IMG/VR virus record: IMGVR_UViG_3300008111_000288
Location: 1 to 44,923 of that record
Direction: 5' to 3' (one strand)
DNA: 44,923 nt
DNA from: a virus
Shown here: piece by piece, positions 31,593 through 37,405 of the stretch
Position numbering within the stretch: position 1 is the stretch's first letter
How the letters are laid out: every line of letters starts with the position of its first letter
Notes under the pieces: model-generated
The model's input: only the letters and a program-made list of their open reading frames with translations
Told to the model about the DNA's origin: nothing
Databases searched by the model: none
Program-made: the position numbers and the translations under genes

Positions 31593-31637
31593 TCCGATTT
31601 ACGAAGTATGGGCGAAATGCCTGGTTTACGTCAGCTA

Positions 31638-31666
31638 TTTACAAAACCGTGAAAAGTTGATATAAT
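31638..31666 (+). promoter_or_regulatory. Canonical promoter of the Lsr2-like gene
   Basis: TTTACA, 17 nt, TATAAT. No TGTCAG box; a different class from its neighbours. Confidence 0.6.
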
Positions 31667-31696
31667 TAAAACAAACCGATCTAGAAAGGATCAAAC

Positions 31697-31840
31697 ATGA
31701 CAACAAAGCGAGAATATCTAAAGACTAAGGGAATCACAGTTGGTGCCCGTGGACGTTTCTCAGGCGCAGCTAAGGTTGCTCTACAAGAGGCGGAAAAGCA
31801 GGGAATCAAGTTTTCAGCTGAGACCCCAGTCAAGAAGTAA
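31697..31840 (+). CDS. Lsr2 C-terminal-like DNA-binding protein
   Basis: 47 aa: KREYLKTKGITVGARGRFSG then AAKVALQEAEKQGIKF. The helix, RGR loop, helix order resembles the C-terminal DNA-binding domain of Lsr2, where RGR enters AT-rich minor grooves. Only that domain is present. Could bind phage DNA or compete with host Lsr2. AGAAAGGA leader. Confidence 0.6.
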   Translation: MTTKREYLKTKGITVGARGRFSGAAKVALQEAEKQGIKFSAETPVKK

Positions 31841-31857
31841 TAAATCTATCATACATT

Positions 31858-31884
31858 GAGGGGCTGGCGCAATGTCAGCCCTTC
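31858..31884 (+). terminator. Hairpin overlapping promoter P15
   Basis: 9-bp stem GAGGGGCTG / CAGCCCTTC (one G-U). The TGTCAG box is in the loop and 3' arm. Confidence 0.45.
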
Positions 31885-31894
31885 ATGATATAAT
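31872..31894 (+). promoter_or_regulatory. Early promoter P15
   Basis: ATGTCAGCC; ATGTCA, 11 nt, TATAAT. Confidence 0.7.
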
Positions 31895-31914
31895 CCAAAG
31901 ACGAAAGGCGGACT

Positions 31915-32256
31915 ATGAAAAACAAAGAACAAAATGTTGCTGATACAATTGCTAATGCCACAGAAGACCATTGGTTCAATCCTGCAACTGTAGCCCGAAT
32001 ACTGTCAGACCAACCGGTAGCATGGGTTATAGAAAAGGAAGCAAGACGGCATGAGGAAGATTGGAAGCATGGTAATACTTCCGAAGGCTTGTTCTTAGCC
32101 AAAGAACTAGATAAAAAGATAGAAGAACTGTCCAAGAAATACAAATGGGAGAATATCAAACTTCCACCTGCAGTACAAAAGGCGGCGGTAAAGAAGATCC
32201 AAAAACCAAGAGCTCAAGTCTTTGGTTATATAGAGGATAAGGATCCATTTGCCTAA
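31915..32256 (+). CDS. Hypothetical protein, last of the plus block
   Basis: 113 aa, helical, Lys/Glu-rich (AKELDKKIEELSKKYKWENI). ACGAAAGG leader. Unknown. Confidence 0.6.
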   Translation: MKNKEQNVADTIANATEDHWFNPATVARILSDQPVAWVIEKEARRHEEDWKHGNTSEGLFLAKELDKKIEELSKKYKWENIKLPPAVQKAAVKKIQKPRAQVFGYIEDKDPFA

Positions 32257-32277
32257 TTAAATATACATAGCCCAAAA

Positions 32278-32700
32278 TTATCCACAGGTTTATCCACAGC
32301 CTGTGGATTTTTTTGTGGAAAAATTGAGGGCCAAATTTCGCTTTTACGAGAGCTTATAAAATATCCCAGAATAGTTTAAAATGTGTACAAAATATGTCTA
32401 AATAATCTAAAATACATATAAAATGTCGACAAATTTGTACAGAATATATCATAAATTTAGCATACATTTAGGCCAATATTCTACATAAAATCTATTGACA
32501 ATGTGGGCCAAATATGCCATTTACGAGAGGTATTGACAAATCCCTGAACATATGCATACATGTGGAGCAAAATGGATTACGGTGGAGTAAAATGGAGGAC
32601 ATGACCCATTACATGTATATATAACTATATATAAATAGATAGTAATTGATCAAAAATTAATAGTATATTTTATGGTAGACATTCTCTAGAATAGGTCAAA
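32278..32700. other. Candidate replication origin: DnaA boxes plus AT-rich DNA
   Basis: The 555-nt gap 32257-32811 has no credible gene. It begins with TTATCCACA twice (32278-32286, 32290-32298) and inverted TGTGGATTT and TGTGGAAAA (32302, 32314), then about 300 nt of very AT-rich DNA. TTACGA recurs at 32344 and 32521. Converging gene blocks end here. Spacing of boxes and an adjacent unwinding-type tract fit an origin, but no initiator gene is in view. Confidence 0.45.
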
Positions 32701-32811
32701 AAGGGCTCTAGAAGGCCATATAAGCCATGTTAAATGGCGGGAGGAATCTAGGATATAGCTACAAATCTGGTGTTAAATCTAGACACAACGCTTGGGTCAA
32801 GCAAGTTGTCG

Positions 32812-33057
32812 TTACATCCACCAATAGGAAAATCTGAGCTGGATGCTGCATTCTCCAACATCATCATCTTCAACATCAGATATATCTAATCCAAGGGATT
32901 CTGCTACTTCCTCAACGTCTGCCCAGGTAGATTCATTTGGAAAATTGTCGACAAATCTTTCAGCTTCAGAGTCATTTAGATCATATTTTTCTTTAGCCCT
33001 ACTAATTAAGTCAGACATTAAGTCTTTAACTAAATCAGCAACCATATATTTCTTCAT
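32812..33057 (-). CDS. Hypothetical acidic protein
   Basis: 81 aa, helical, acidic (DVEEVAESLGLDISDVEDDD). Leaderless ATG 6 nt after TATAAT. Unknown. Confidence 0.6.
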   Translation of the reverse strand: MKKYMVADLVKDLMSDLISRAKEKYDLNDSEAERFVDNFPNESTWADVEEVAESLGLDISDVEDDDVGECSIQLRFSYWWM

Positions 33058-33063
33058 TAGTCT

Positions 33064-33069
33064 ATTATA
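33064..33069 (-). promoter_or_regulatory. -10 of a leaderless transcript
   Basis: TATAAT exactly 6 nt before the ATG at 33057. Confidence 0.6.
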
Positions 33070-33076
33070 TCTCTAT

Positions 33077-33235
33077 TTATGAAGGTTCATCTTGGATGAA
33101 ATGCTTTTTACACACATCGACAACACGGTAGATTCTACCTACTTGTCCTATTTGTGTATACAAAGCCTTTTCTCCACAATAGACGCATTTGTCTTGGTGT
33201 TCAAGGTAAGCTTCTAAATTATCTAATATGCCCAT
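33077..33235 (-). CDS. 52-aa zinc-type protein
   Basis: 52 aa from the ATG at 33235 (leaderless). CVYCGEK and DVCKKHF form a CCCH zinc site. Unknown role. Confidence 0.6.
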   Translation of the reverse strand: MGILDNLEAYLEHQDKCVYCGEKALYTQIGQVGRIYRVVDVCKKHFIQDEPS

Positions 33236-33241
33236 AATCTG

Positions 33242-33265
33242 ATTATAGCATAATATTTTACTCAA
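33242..33265 (-). promoter_or_regulatory. Promoter of the 52-aa gene (leaderless)
   Basis: TTGAGT, 12 nt, TATAAT, 6 nt to the ATG. Confidence 0.55.
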
Positions 33266-33271
33266 CTAGAT

Positions 33272-33610
33272 TTATCTATTAGGTCCAAACAAGGGAGTAA
33301 TTGTTGGATGAATATCATCATCATCTGACCATTTGCCTGTAGAGTATCCTATAGATCTATTAGACATTATATCAAGTGCTTCCATTGCATCTCCTATAGT
33401 ATTCTCTTCTATATCATTAAAGTAGTACTTGTTATTATTGGTATTCCAGCCCTTCCAGCCCGCCTTTTCTTCCCAATATGCTGCTGCTGTTTTCATGGAC
33501 TCTGGATCATTAATTATTCTAGTTAATGAGTTATACATATTGACTTCATCAAATACAGCATTTCTCAGTGAGTCCCATCTCATAATCCTATTTACAATAG
33601 CTTCAATCAT
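33272..33610 (-). CDS. Hypothetical protein
   Basis: 112 aa, with WKGWNTNNNKYYFNDI and an acidic C-terminal stretch. AAAGGAT upstream. Overlaps the 34-aa gene by 8 nt. Confidence 0.55.
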   Translation of the reverse strand: MIEAIVNRIMRWDSLRNAVFDEVNMYNSLTRIINDPESMKTAAAYWEEKAGWKGWNTNNNKYYFNDIEENTIGDAMEALDIMSNRSIGYSTGKWSDDDDIHPTITPLFGPNR

Positions 33611-33707
33611 TATCTGGATCCTTTTCCCACTCTAATCTTCCATCCCTATAAACTGGCCAATATCCCAATGGACGCCAGTCCATTTTCATTATTTTAGGCT
33701 CATTCAT
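33603..33707 (-). CDS. 34-aa hypothetical protein
   Basis: 34 aa, Trp/Pro-rich (DWRPLGYWPVYRDGRLEWEK), a compact pattern. Overlaps both neighbours by 8 nt. Confidence 0.5.
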   Translation of the reverse strand: MNEPKIMKMDWRPLGYWPVYRDGRLEWEKDPDND

Positions 33708-33861
33708 TTTTAAGCCTTTCAAAGAGATCCGCATTTTCTTCAAATACCTTCTCTATGGCGATCTTAAGACGCATAGACCTATCTAGGTCATACTCATCGT
33801 CGAATTGATCTGAATTCATCTCTCTCGCCGCCGCACTTTTCGCTTCACTATATTCGGTCAT
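33700..33861 (-). CDS. 53-aa helical protein
   Basis: 53 aa, charged helix. First gene of the trio; a TATAGT box lies 5 nt before the ATG, a likely near-leaderless start. Confidence 0.5.
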   Translation of the reverse strand: MTEYSEAKSAAAREMNSDQFDDEYDLDRSMRLKIAIEKVFEENADLFERLKNE

Positions 33862-33934
33862 AATACACTATATTTCTAATATAAATAATTAAAGCTAGAG
33901 AGTTATTCCCTAGCCTTAACTTAAAACAGTTTAC

Positions 33935-34135
33935 TTATTCTGCTGCTGGTTCTTCTGCTGGTGCATTAGCAGCAAGGTGGTCCTTGAACCACTGTGGGCA
34001 ATCTGTTTCAGCGACATAATCAAATGTTACCTCGCCGTTAGCTGCGCCTTCTGCGTCCTTACGAACGAACTTCTTGCCTGGAACGTCGACTTCCCAGGTT
34101 CCGATCTTGTCTGACCAAGTTGCTTCTAGACTCAT
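33935..34135 (-). CDS. Hypothetical small protein
   Basis: 66 aa, beta-type N-terminus (WSDKIGTWEVDVPGKKFVRK), Ala/Pro/Glu-rich tail. AAGGAG upstream. Base composition is richer in GC than neighbours. Unknown. Confidence 0.55.
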   Translation of the reverse strand: MSLEATWSDKIGTWEVDVPGKKFVRKDAEGAANGEVTFDYVAETDCPQWFKDHLAANAPAEEPAAE

Positions 34136-34208
34136 GAGTTTCTCCTTATTGTTTATGACTGTGATCCCAGTCTTCTCTCCTTATTATACACTAAAAAAAA
34201 TACTACGT

Positions 34209-34349
34209 CTAGCCTTCTTGTGGTTGTTCTGGACTAGGAAATCCTTCAGATTTTTCTGGAGTTACAGTGCCTTGTGGGCTTATCTTTTTATGTGTATTGT
34301 CACAAAACGGGTAGTTTCTAGACATATTGCAATGGCACATTGCTGGCAT
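34209..34349 (-). CDS. CDGSH-type iron-sulphur protein
   Basis: 46 aa. CHCNMSRNYPFCDNTH fits C-x-C-x2-S-x3-P-x-C-D-x-T-H, the [2Fe-2S] ligand set (3 Cys, 1 His) of CDGSH proteins, with Asn replacing the Gly. The C-terminal half is Pro-rich and loose. It is coupled to speD by TAATG. Redox or cluster-transfer role expected. Confidence 0.7.
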   Translation of the reverse strand: MPAMCHCNMSRNYPFCDNTHKKISPQGTVTPEKSEGFPSPEQPQEG

Positions 34350-34735
34350 TAAATTTGACCCTGCGCTTCCACATTAAATCCATTTTCTCTATCAAACAAT
34401 ACATAGTCCATAGATACAATATCAAATCTTTCTTTAATTAATCCTATAACCTTTTCTAGTTCTAGCTTTCCGCATGTGTATAGGTCAAACTGCAACAGTC
34501 CTGGATTTACCTGGTCCCAAATATGAAATGCTATGTGGCTTGTTTCGATCATAACTATTGCTGTTAACCCAGAGTTTCCCTCTGCGTCATTATCTACAAA
34601 CTTGGCAAATGGTCCTTTGATAATTTTCATATCAATTTTGTTCACAAGGTTTTCTAAGAATGCCACTCCTTCTTCTTCAGTTCTAATTGGTGAGTTGACC
34701 TTAGCATTAACCAAAAGGTGCTTGTGGTATATCAT
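34349..34735 (-). CDS. speD: S-adenosylmethionine decarboxylase-like
   Basis: 128 aa, the usual size of small bacterial SpeD. Makes decarboxylated AdoMet for spermidine. The self-cleavage Ser66 and His67 (ETSHIAFHIW), catalytic His71 and Cys88 (FDLYTCG) are all present. The residue before Ser is Thr, not the usual Glu, so cleavage may differ. Upstream GAGGAAG. Operon: zinc ribbon, speD, CDGSH protein. Confidence 0.75.
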   Translation of the reverse strand: MIYHKHLLVNAKVNSPIRTEEEGVAFLENLVNKIDMKIIKGPFAKFVDNDAEGNSGLTAIVMIETSHIAFHIWDQVNPGLLQFDLYTCGKLELEKVIGLIKERFDIVSMDYVLFDRENGFNVEAQGQI

Positions 34736-34736
34736 T

Positions 34737-34910
34737 TTATACTTCCTCTTTATCTATTTCTTCTGTAAGATCAAACACTATCCCCTGATCGGATACTTTA
34801 CCGCATCTTAGGCATGCGTTGTAGGACCTTCTGGTATACGGGCAATTCCCAGCAAACCGAGTGTCGTGCCCTTTAAATAAGCACACAATTTTTTCAATAA
34901 TATTTAGCAT
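34737..34910 (-). CDS. 57-aa zinc-ribbon protein upstream of speD
   Basis: 57 aa with GNCPYTRRSYNACLRCGK, plus an N-terminal Cys. First gene of the speD operon. Leaderless behind a perfect promoter. Confidence 0.6.
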   Translation of the reverse strand: MLNIIEKIVCLFKGHDTRFAGNCPYTRRSYNACLRCGKVSDQGIVFDLTEEIDKEEV

Positions 34911-34916
34911 TTCTTA

Positions 34917-34945
34917 ATTATATAATTTATACAGATCCTTGTCAA
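34917..34945 (-). promoter_or_regulatory. Perfect promoter of the speD operon (leaderless)
   Basis: TTGACA, 17 nt, TATAAT, 6 nt to the ATG at 34910. Confidence 0.8.
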
Positions 34946-34980
34946 CCATAATGTCTGTTGAGCAATTTTAGTTAATTGCA

Positions 34981-35004
34981 TTGAGTATACTAGGAATGTA
35001 TAAT
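34981..35004 (+). promoter_or_regulatory. Promoter of the 98-aa gene
   Basis: TTGAGT, 12 nt, TATAAT, 9 nt to the ATG at 35014; divergent from the speD promoter. Confidence 0.55.
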
Positions 35005-35013
35005 TAAACAATT

Positions 35014-35310
35014 ATGAGTAACATGAACCCTCTACAATGGATAGTTTTGATAGGAGCCGCCCTTTCGGCTCTTATATACATAATTAACAAAGTTTCAAAG
35101 CTATTTAAAACTTGGTTTCAGTTTATTGATGATTGGTACGGCACAGAAGATAAACCAGGTATTACTAAGAGGCTAAATGACGGTCAAGAGCATTTTGAAA
35201 AAATAGATGCTGAGCTTGCAATTATTAAAGCTGAACTATTTAACAACGGCGGATCTTCATTGCGTGATTCAATTGATAGAATTGAACGTGCCGTTACTAA
35301 AGACAACTAA
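35014..35310 (+). CDS. DUF2746-like membrane/coiled-coil protein
   Basis: 98 aa. One transmembrane segment (WIVLIGAALSALIYII) then a coiled coil and a NGGSSLRDSIDRIER end, which is typical of an actinophage family annotated DUF2746 (name from memory). Found near lysis and tail genes; possible holin-associated protein. The only plus-strand gene in the right block. Confidence 0.65.
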   Translation: MSNMNPLQWIVLIGAALSALIYIINKVSKLFKTWFQFIDDWYGTEDKPGITKRLNDGQEHFEKIDAELAIIKAELFNNGGSSLRDSIDRIERAVTKDN

Positions 35311-35399
35311 ACCAATATACTAGCTTCTGATTCATCTATTGAATCATCGATTGTTCTTCCGCTATGTTCTTTTGAACAGTTCCCACAATTTTTACACAT
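35307..35399 (-). CDS. 30-aa Cys peptide
   Basis: MCKNCGNCSKEH start (three Cys), acidic tail. AGGACA upstream. Converges with the plus-strand gene, 4-nt overlap. Confidence 0.4.
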   Translation of the reverse strand: MCKNCGNCSKEHSGRTIDDSIDESEASILV

Positions 35400-35414
35400 A
35401 TTGTCCTAATATGA

Positions 35415-35443
35415 AATTCCCCCCTAAGTAATAGGGGGGAATT
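35415..35443 (-). terminator. Terminator hairpin
   Basis: 11-bp stem AATTCCCCCCT / AGGGGGGAATT with a 7-nt loop, just after the stop at 35454. Confidence 0.65.
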
Positions 35444-35453
35444 GCTTTATATA

Positions 35454-35642
35454 CTATACCTTTTTAGGCCTTGTTTTTCTAGGCGCTTTTGGAATTAGAG
35501 ATGTTTCTCTACGTATACCATGTTTATTTGTATCTATTTTTAAACCCTGTCTTGGGTTCTTTCTAGTAGCTTCTCTACTTGTTACCGCACCCGATGGTGA
35601 TGGATTAGGTGGGGTTCCCATACCAGTTCCGTTATCACTCAC
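35454..35642 (-). CDS. 62-aa basic Pro/Arg-rich protein
   Basis: GTG start overlapping the upstream stop (8 nt). Pro/Ser-rich then basic (KIDTNKHGIRRE ... KAPRKTRPKKV). Disordered; could bind DNA or virion parts. Confidence 0.55.
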   Translation of the reverse strand: MSDNGTGMGTPPNPSPSGAVTSREATRKNPRQGLKIDTNKHGIRRETSLIPKAPRKTRPKKV

Positions 35643-35793
35643 CAGATATAAATCTTTCTCTTTGTTCTGGAGTTGCTGACATATTTAATGTTAATCCTGC
35701 TTCCCCATCTCTTGTAACATCAAGGATGCCGCCAGGAATATTTGCAATACCTGTTTCGCTTCCGATGCTTTCACAACCGCATTCAACGCACAT
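35635..35793 (-). CDS. 52-aa hypothetical protein
   Basis: MCVECGCES start (three Cys), then a GIANIPGGILDVTRDGEAG segment resembling small phage virion-associated proteins. Unknown. Confidence 0.5.
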   Translation of the reverse strand: MCVECGCESIGSETGIANIPGGILDVTRDGEAGLTLNMSATPEQRERFISGE

Positions 35794-35796
35794 GAT

Positions 35797-35943
35797 TTAC
35801 TTTGGTCCCTGTGCTGATGCCTGATTTGATACATCTGTTGATGGGAATGCTGACTTTGGATCTGCAGCGTACTGCTCTCCCAAGCTGTTTGTTGCTCCTG
35901 GCTTTGTTTCGTTAAAGCCTGTTAAATTCTTTCCGTCTGACAT
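35797..35943 (-). CDS. 48-aa disordered protein
   Basis: MSDGKNLTGFNETKPGATNS onward, no hydrophobic core. AGGAG upstream. Possibly virion-associated. Confidence 0.5.
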   Translation of the reverse strand: MSDGKNLTGFNETKPGATNSLGEQYAADPKSAFPSTDVSNQASAQGPK

Positions 35944-36005
35944 TTTATTTCTCCTATAGGTTTTTATTTAGATAGGTCTAGAAGTCTATCTATCCCTCTA
36001 TTATA

Positions 36006-36122
36006 TCATTTTCTGTATTTCTCGTACCAATGGCCTTCACATATCTCTATATAGTTAGATTCGGTACTTGTAAGCCTTGTAGCAGGCTTATCACAGCCTT
36101 TTATTTCACACGTATTGGTCAT
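36006..36122 (-). CDS. 38-aa zinc-type protein
   Basis: TCEIKGCDKPATR then EICEGHWYEK, a CCCH site. Overlaps the oxygenase end by 17 nt. Confidence 0.55.
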   Translation of the reverse strand: MTNTCEIKGCDKPATRLTSTESNYIEICEGHWYEKYRK

Positions 36123-36852
36123 AGTCCTCTATAATCTGCTTAATTTTTGCTAAGCTTTCTTCGGTGCTTTGAACTTCATCTATTGTAATTTCTAGGTTTT
36201 CTATTTGTATATTTGTATCAGAGGTATAAAATTCATTATCTCCATAAAAAGATATAATGTTGTTTCTAATACCCGAAGTAACCTCTAAAACTTCATGTGC
36301 CGAGTCTAAGTTTCCTTCAAAGAATATGAATGTACCAGGCTTTGGTTTAATCTTAAAATCATTTTTTATAAATCTAATTTCTCCGCCTTCAAAATCATCA
36401 TTCAAATACAAGAGGCCTGATCTGTCGTGTTTATTAAACGGTCTTGGCTTTAAATTACCGTCTGATGTTTCATACCAATTGTCCATATGTAAAGTATTTT
36501 TCGCTCCAGACAACATCCTGCTCCAAAACATACTTTTTAGGTAATAGTCTCCATTATAATGATGAGAAATTGTCTTTGCAGTTCTATCTGCAATCCCAGC
36601 CAATAAATCCAAGCCTACTTTATAGTTAGATGCTTCTAAGGAATTGCCTTCGGCTTGATCATATTTAAAATAATTTTGTCCATCAGACAATCCCTGCTTG
36701 GGATTTTTTTCTGAAAAAGATGGTCCAGCATAAATCGATTTTCTGCTAGTAGGAGTTATAGATAAATCAAAACAATTGCTTAAAAATTTACATGTATCTA
36801 AACTTATATAATTTTCAATGGCAAATATCCCTGTAGTTATTTCTTTAATCAC
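36106..36852 (-). CDS. 2-oxoglutarate/Fe(II) oxygenase, prolyl-hydroxylase type
   Basis: 248 aa, GTG start at 36852. The facial triad is His122-x-Asp124 (LHMDNW) and His186 (SAHEV), with Arg196 (GIRNNI) for 2OG. LYLNDDFEGGEIRF between is typical of the P4H branch. Hydroxylates protein or another substrate; unknown here. The start overlaps a 49-aa gene. Confidence 0.8.
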   Translation of the reverse strand: MIKEITTGIFAIENYISLDTCKFLSNCFDLSITPTSRKSIYAGPSFSEKNPKQGLSDGQNYFKYDQAEGNSLEASNYKVGLDLLAGIADRTAKTISHHYNGDYYLKSMFWSRMLSGAKNTLHMDNWYETSDGNLKPRPFNKHDRSGLLYLNDDFEGGEIRFIKNDFKIKPKPGTFIFFEGNLDSAHEVLEVTSGIRNNIISFYGDNEFYTSDTNIQIENLEITIDEVQSTEESLAKIKQIIEDYDQYV

Positions 36853-36994
36853 GTTTAATATCAGCTCCTATATAATTAATTATATACCTTAATGTAAAGT
36901 CTGGGCTCCATGATGGAGGTATAGTTAGAGCAAGTAAACTTTGAATAACCTTTTCACGAATTATATTTTCGTGTTCTACAGGGATATCTGACAT
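36845..36994 (-). CDS. 49-aa hypothetical protein (paralogue A)
   Basis: 49 aa; EKVIQSLLALTIPPSWSPDF resembles the equally long gene at 37195 (I/L-rich helix, then P-x2-W-x-P). Overlaps the oxygenase start. Confidence 0.5.
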   Translation of the reverse strand: MSDIPVEHENIIREKVIQSLLALTIPPSWSPDFTLRYIINYIGADIKRD

Positions 36995-36998
36995 AGTA

Positions 36999-37193
36999 TT
37001 ACTTCTTCTTTGTAGTCTTTTTTGGTGCAGTCTTCTTGACAGGAGCCTTCTTAGCCTCTGACTTCTTTTCCACCTTTTTAGCTACAGTCTTCTTTGTAGT
37101 TTTTGCCACGGTAGATTCCTTCTTTCCTGAATCTTGTGCAACAATGGCATTAACCTGCTGCTCAAGCATCCATAGTCTTAGTTTCTTAAACAT
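36999..37193 (-). CDS. Histone H1-like basic protein
   Basis: 64 aa with a Lys/Ala/Pro/Thr tail (TTKKTVAKKVEKK, KKTAPKKTTKKK) after a short helix. Likely DNA compaction or tail disorder. Sits between the two 49-aa paralogues. Confidence 0.65.
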   Translation of the reverse strand: MFKKLRLWMLEQQVNAIVAQDSGKKESTVAKTTKKTVAKKVEKKSEAKKAPVKKTAPKKTTKKK

Positions 37194-37194
37194 T

Positions 37195-37344
37195 TTATTT
37201 CCGATCTAGTTTATAAGTAATATAGTCTATTACTTGTTTTGGATTCCAGTGCTCTGGTAATTCAAAGTCTTTTATTTCTTTTAATATTTGCTTTGTATAT
37301 TTTTCTTTAAAATAATTTTCTAGTTCATATACACTGGGTTCCAT
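37195..37344 (-). CDS. 49-aa hypothetical protein (paralogue B)
   Basis: 49 aa; KQILKEIKDFELPEHWNPKQ parallels the gene at 36845. Leaderless ATG 6 nt after TACAAT. Confidence 0.5.
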   Translation of the reverse strand: MEPSVYELENYFKEKYTKQILKEIKDFELPEHWNPKQVIDYITYKLDRK

Positions 37345-37350
37345 AAGTTT

Positions 37351-37356
37351 ATTGTA
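37351..37356 (-). promoter_or_regulatory. -10 of a leaderless transcript
   Basis: TACAAT exactly 6 nt before the ATG at 37344, just after the terminator. Confidence 0.5.
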
Positions 37357-37365
37357 TCATTTATA

Positions 37366-37402
37366 AATATGTGGGGCAAGAAGTTATCCTGCCCCACATA
37401 TT
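37366..37402 (-). terminator. Strong terminator
   Basis: 13-bp stem ATATGTGGGGCA core with its complement, 11-nt loop, after the stop of the secreted protein (37406). Confidence 0.7.
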
Positions 37403-37405
37403 AAA

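Noticed and set aside
31641-31666. TGTCAG-class promoter for the Lsr2-like gene
   Set aside because: No TGTCAG 11 nt before the -10; a canonical TTTACA-17-TATAAT fits instead.
33891-33917. Hairpin after the 66-aa gene
   Set aside because: Only a 5-bp perfect core with a mismatch; too weak to call a terminator.
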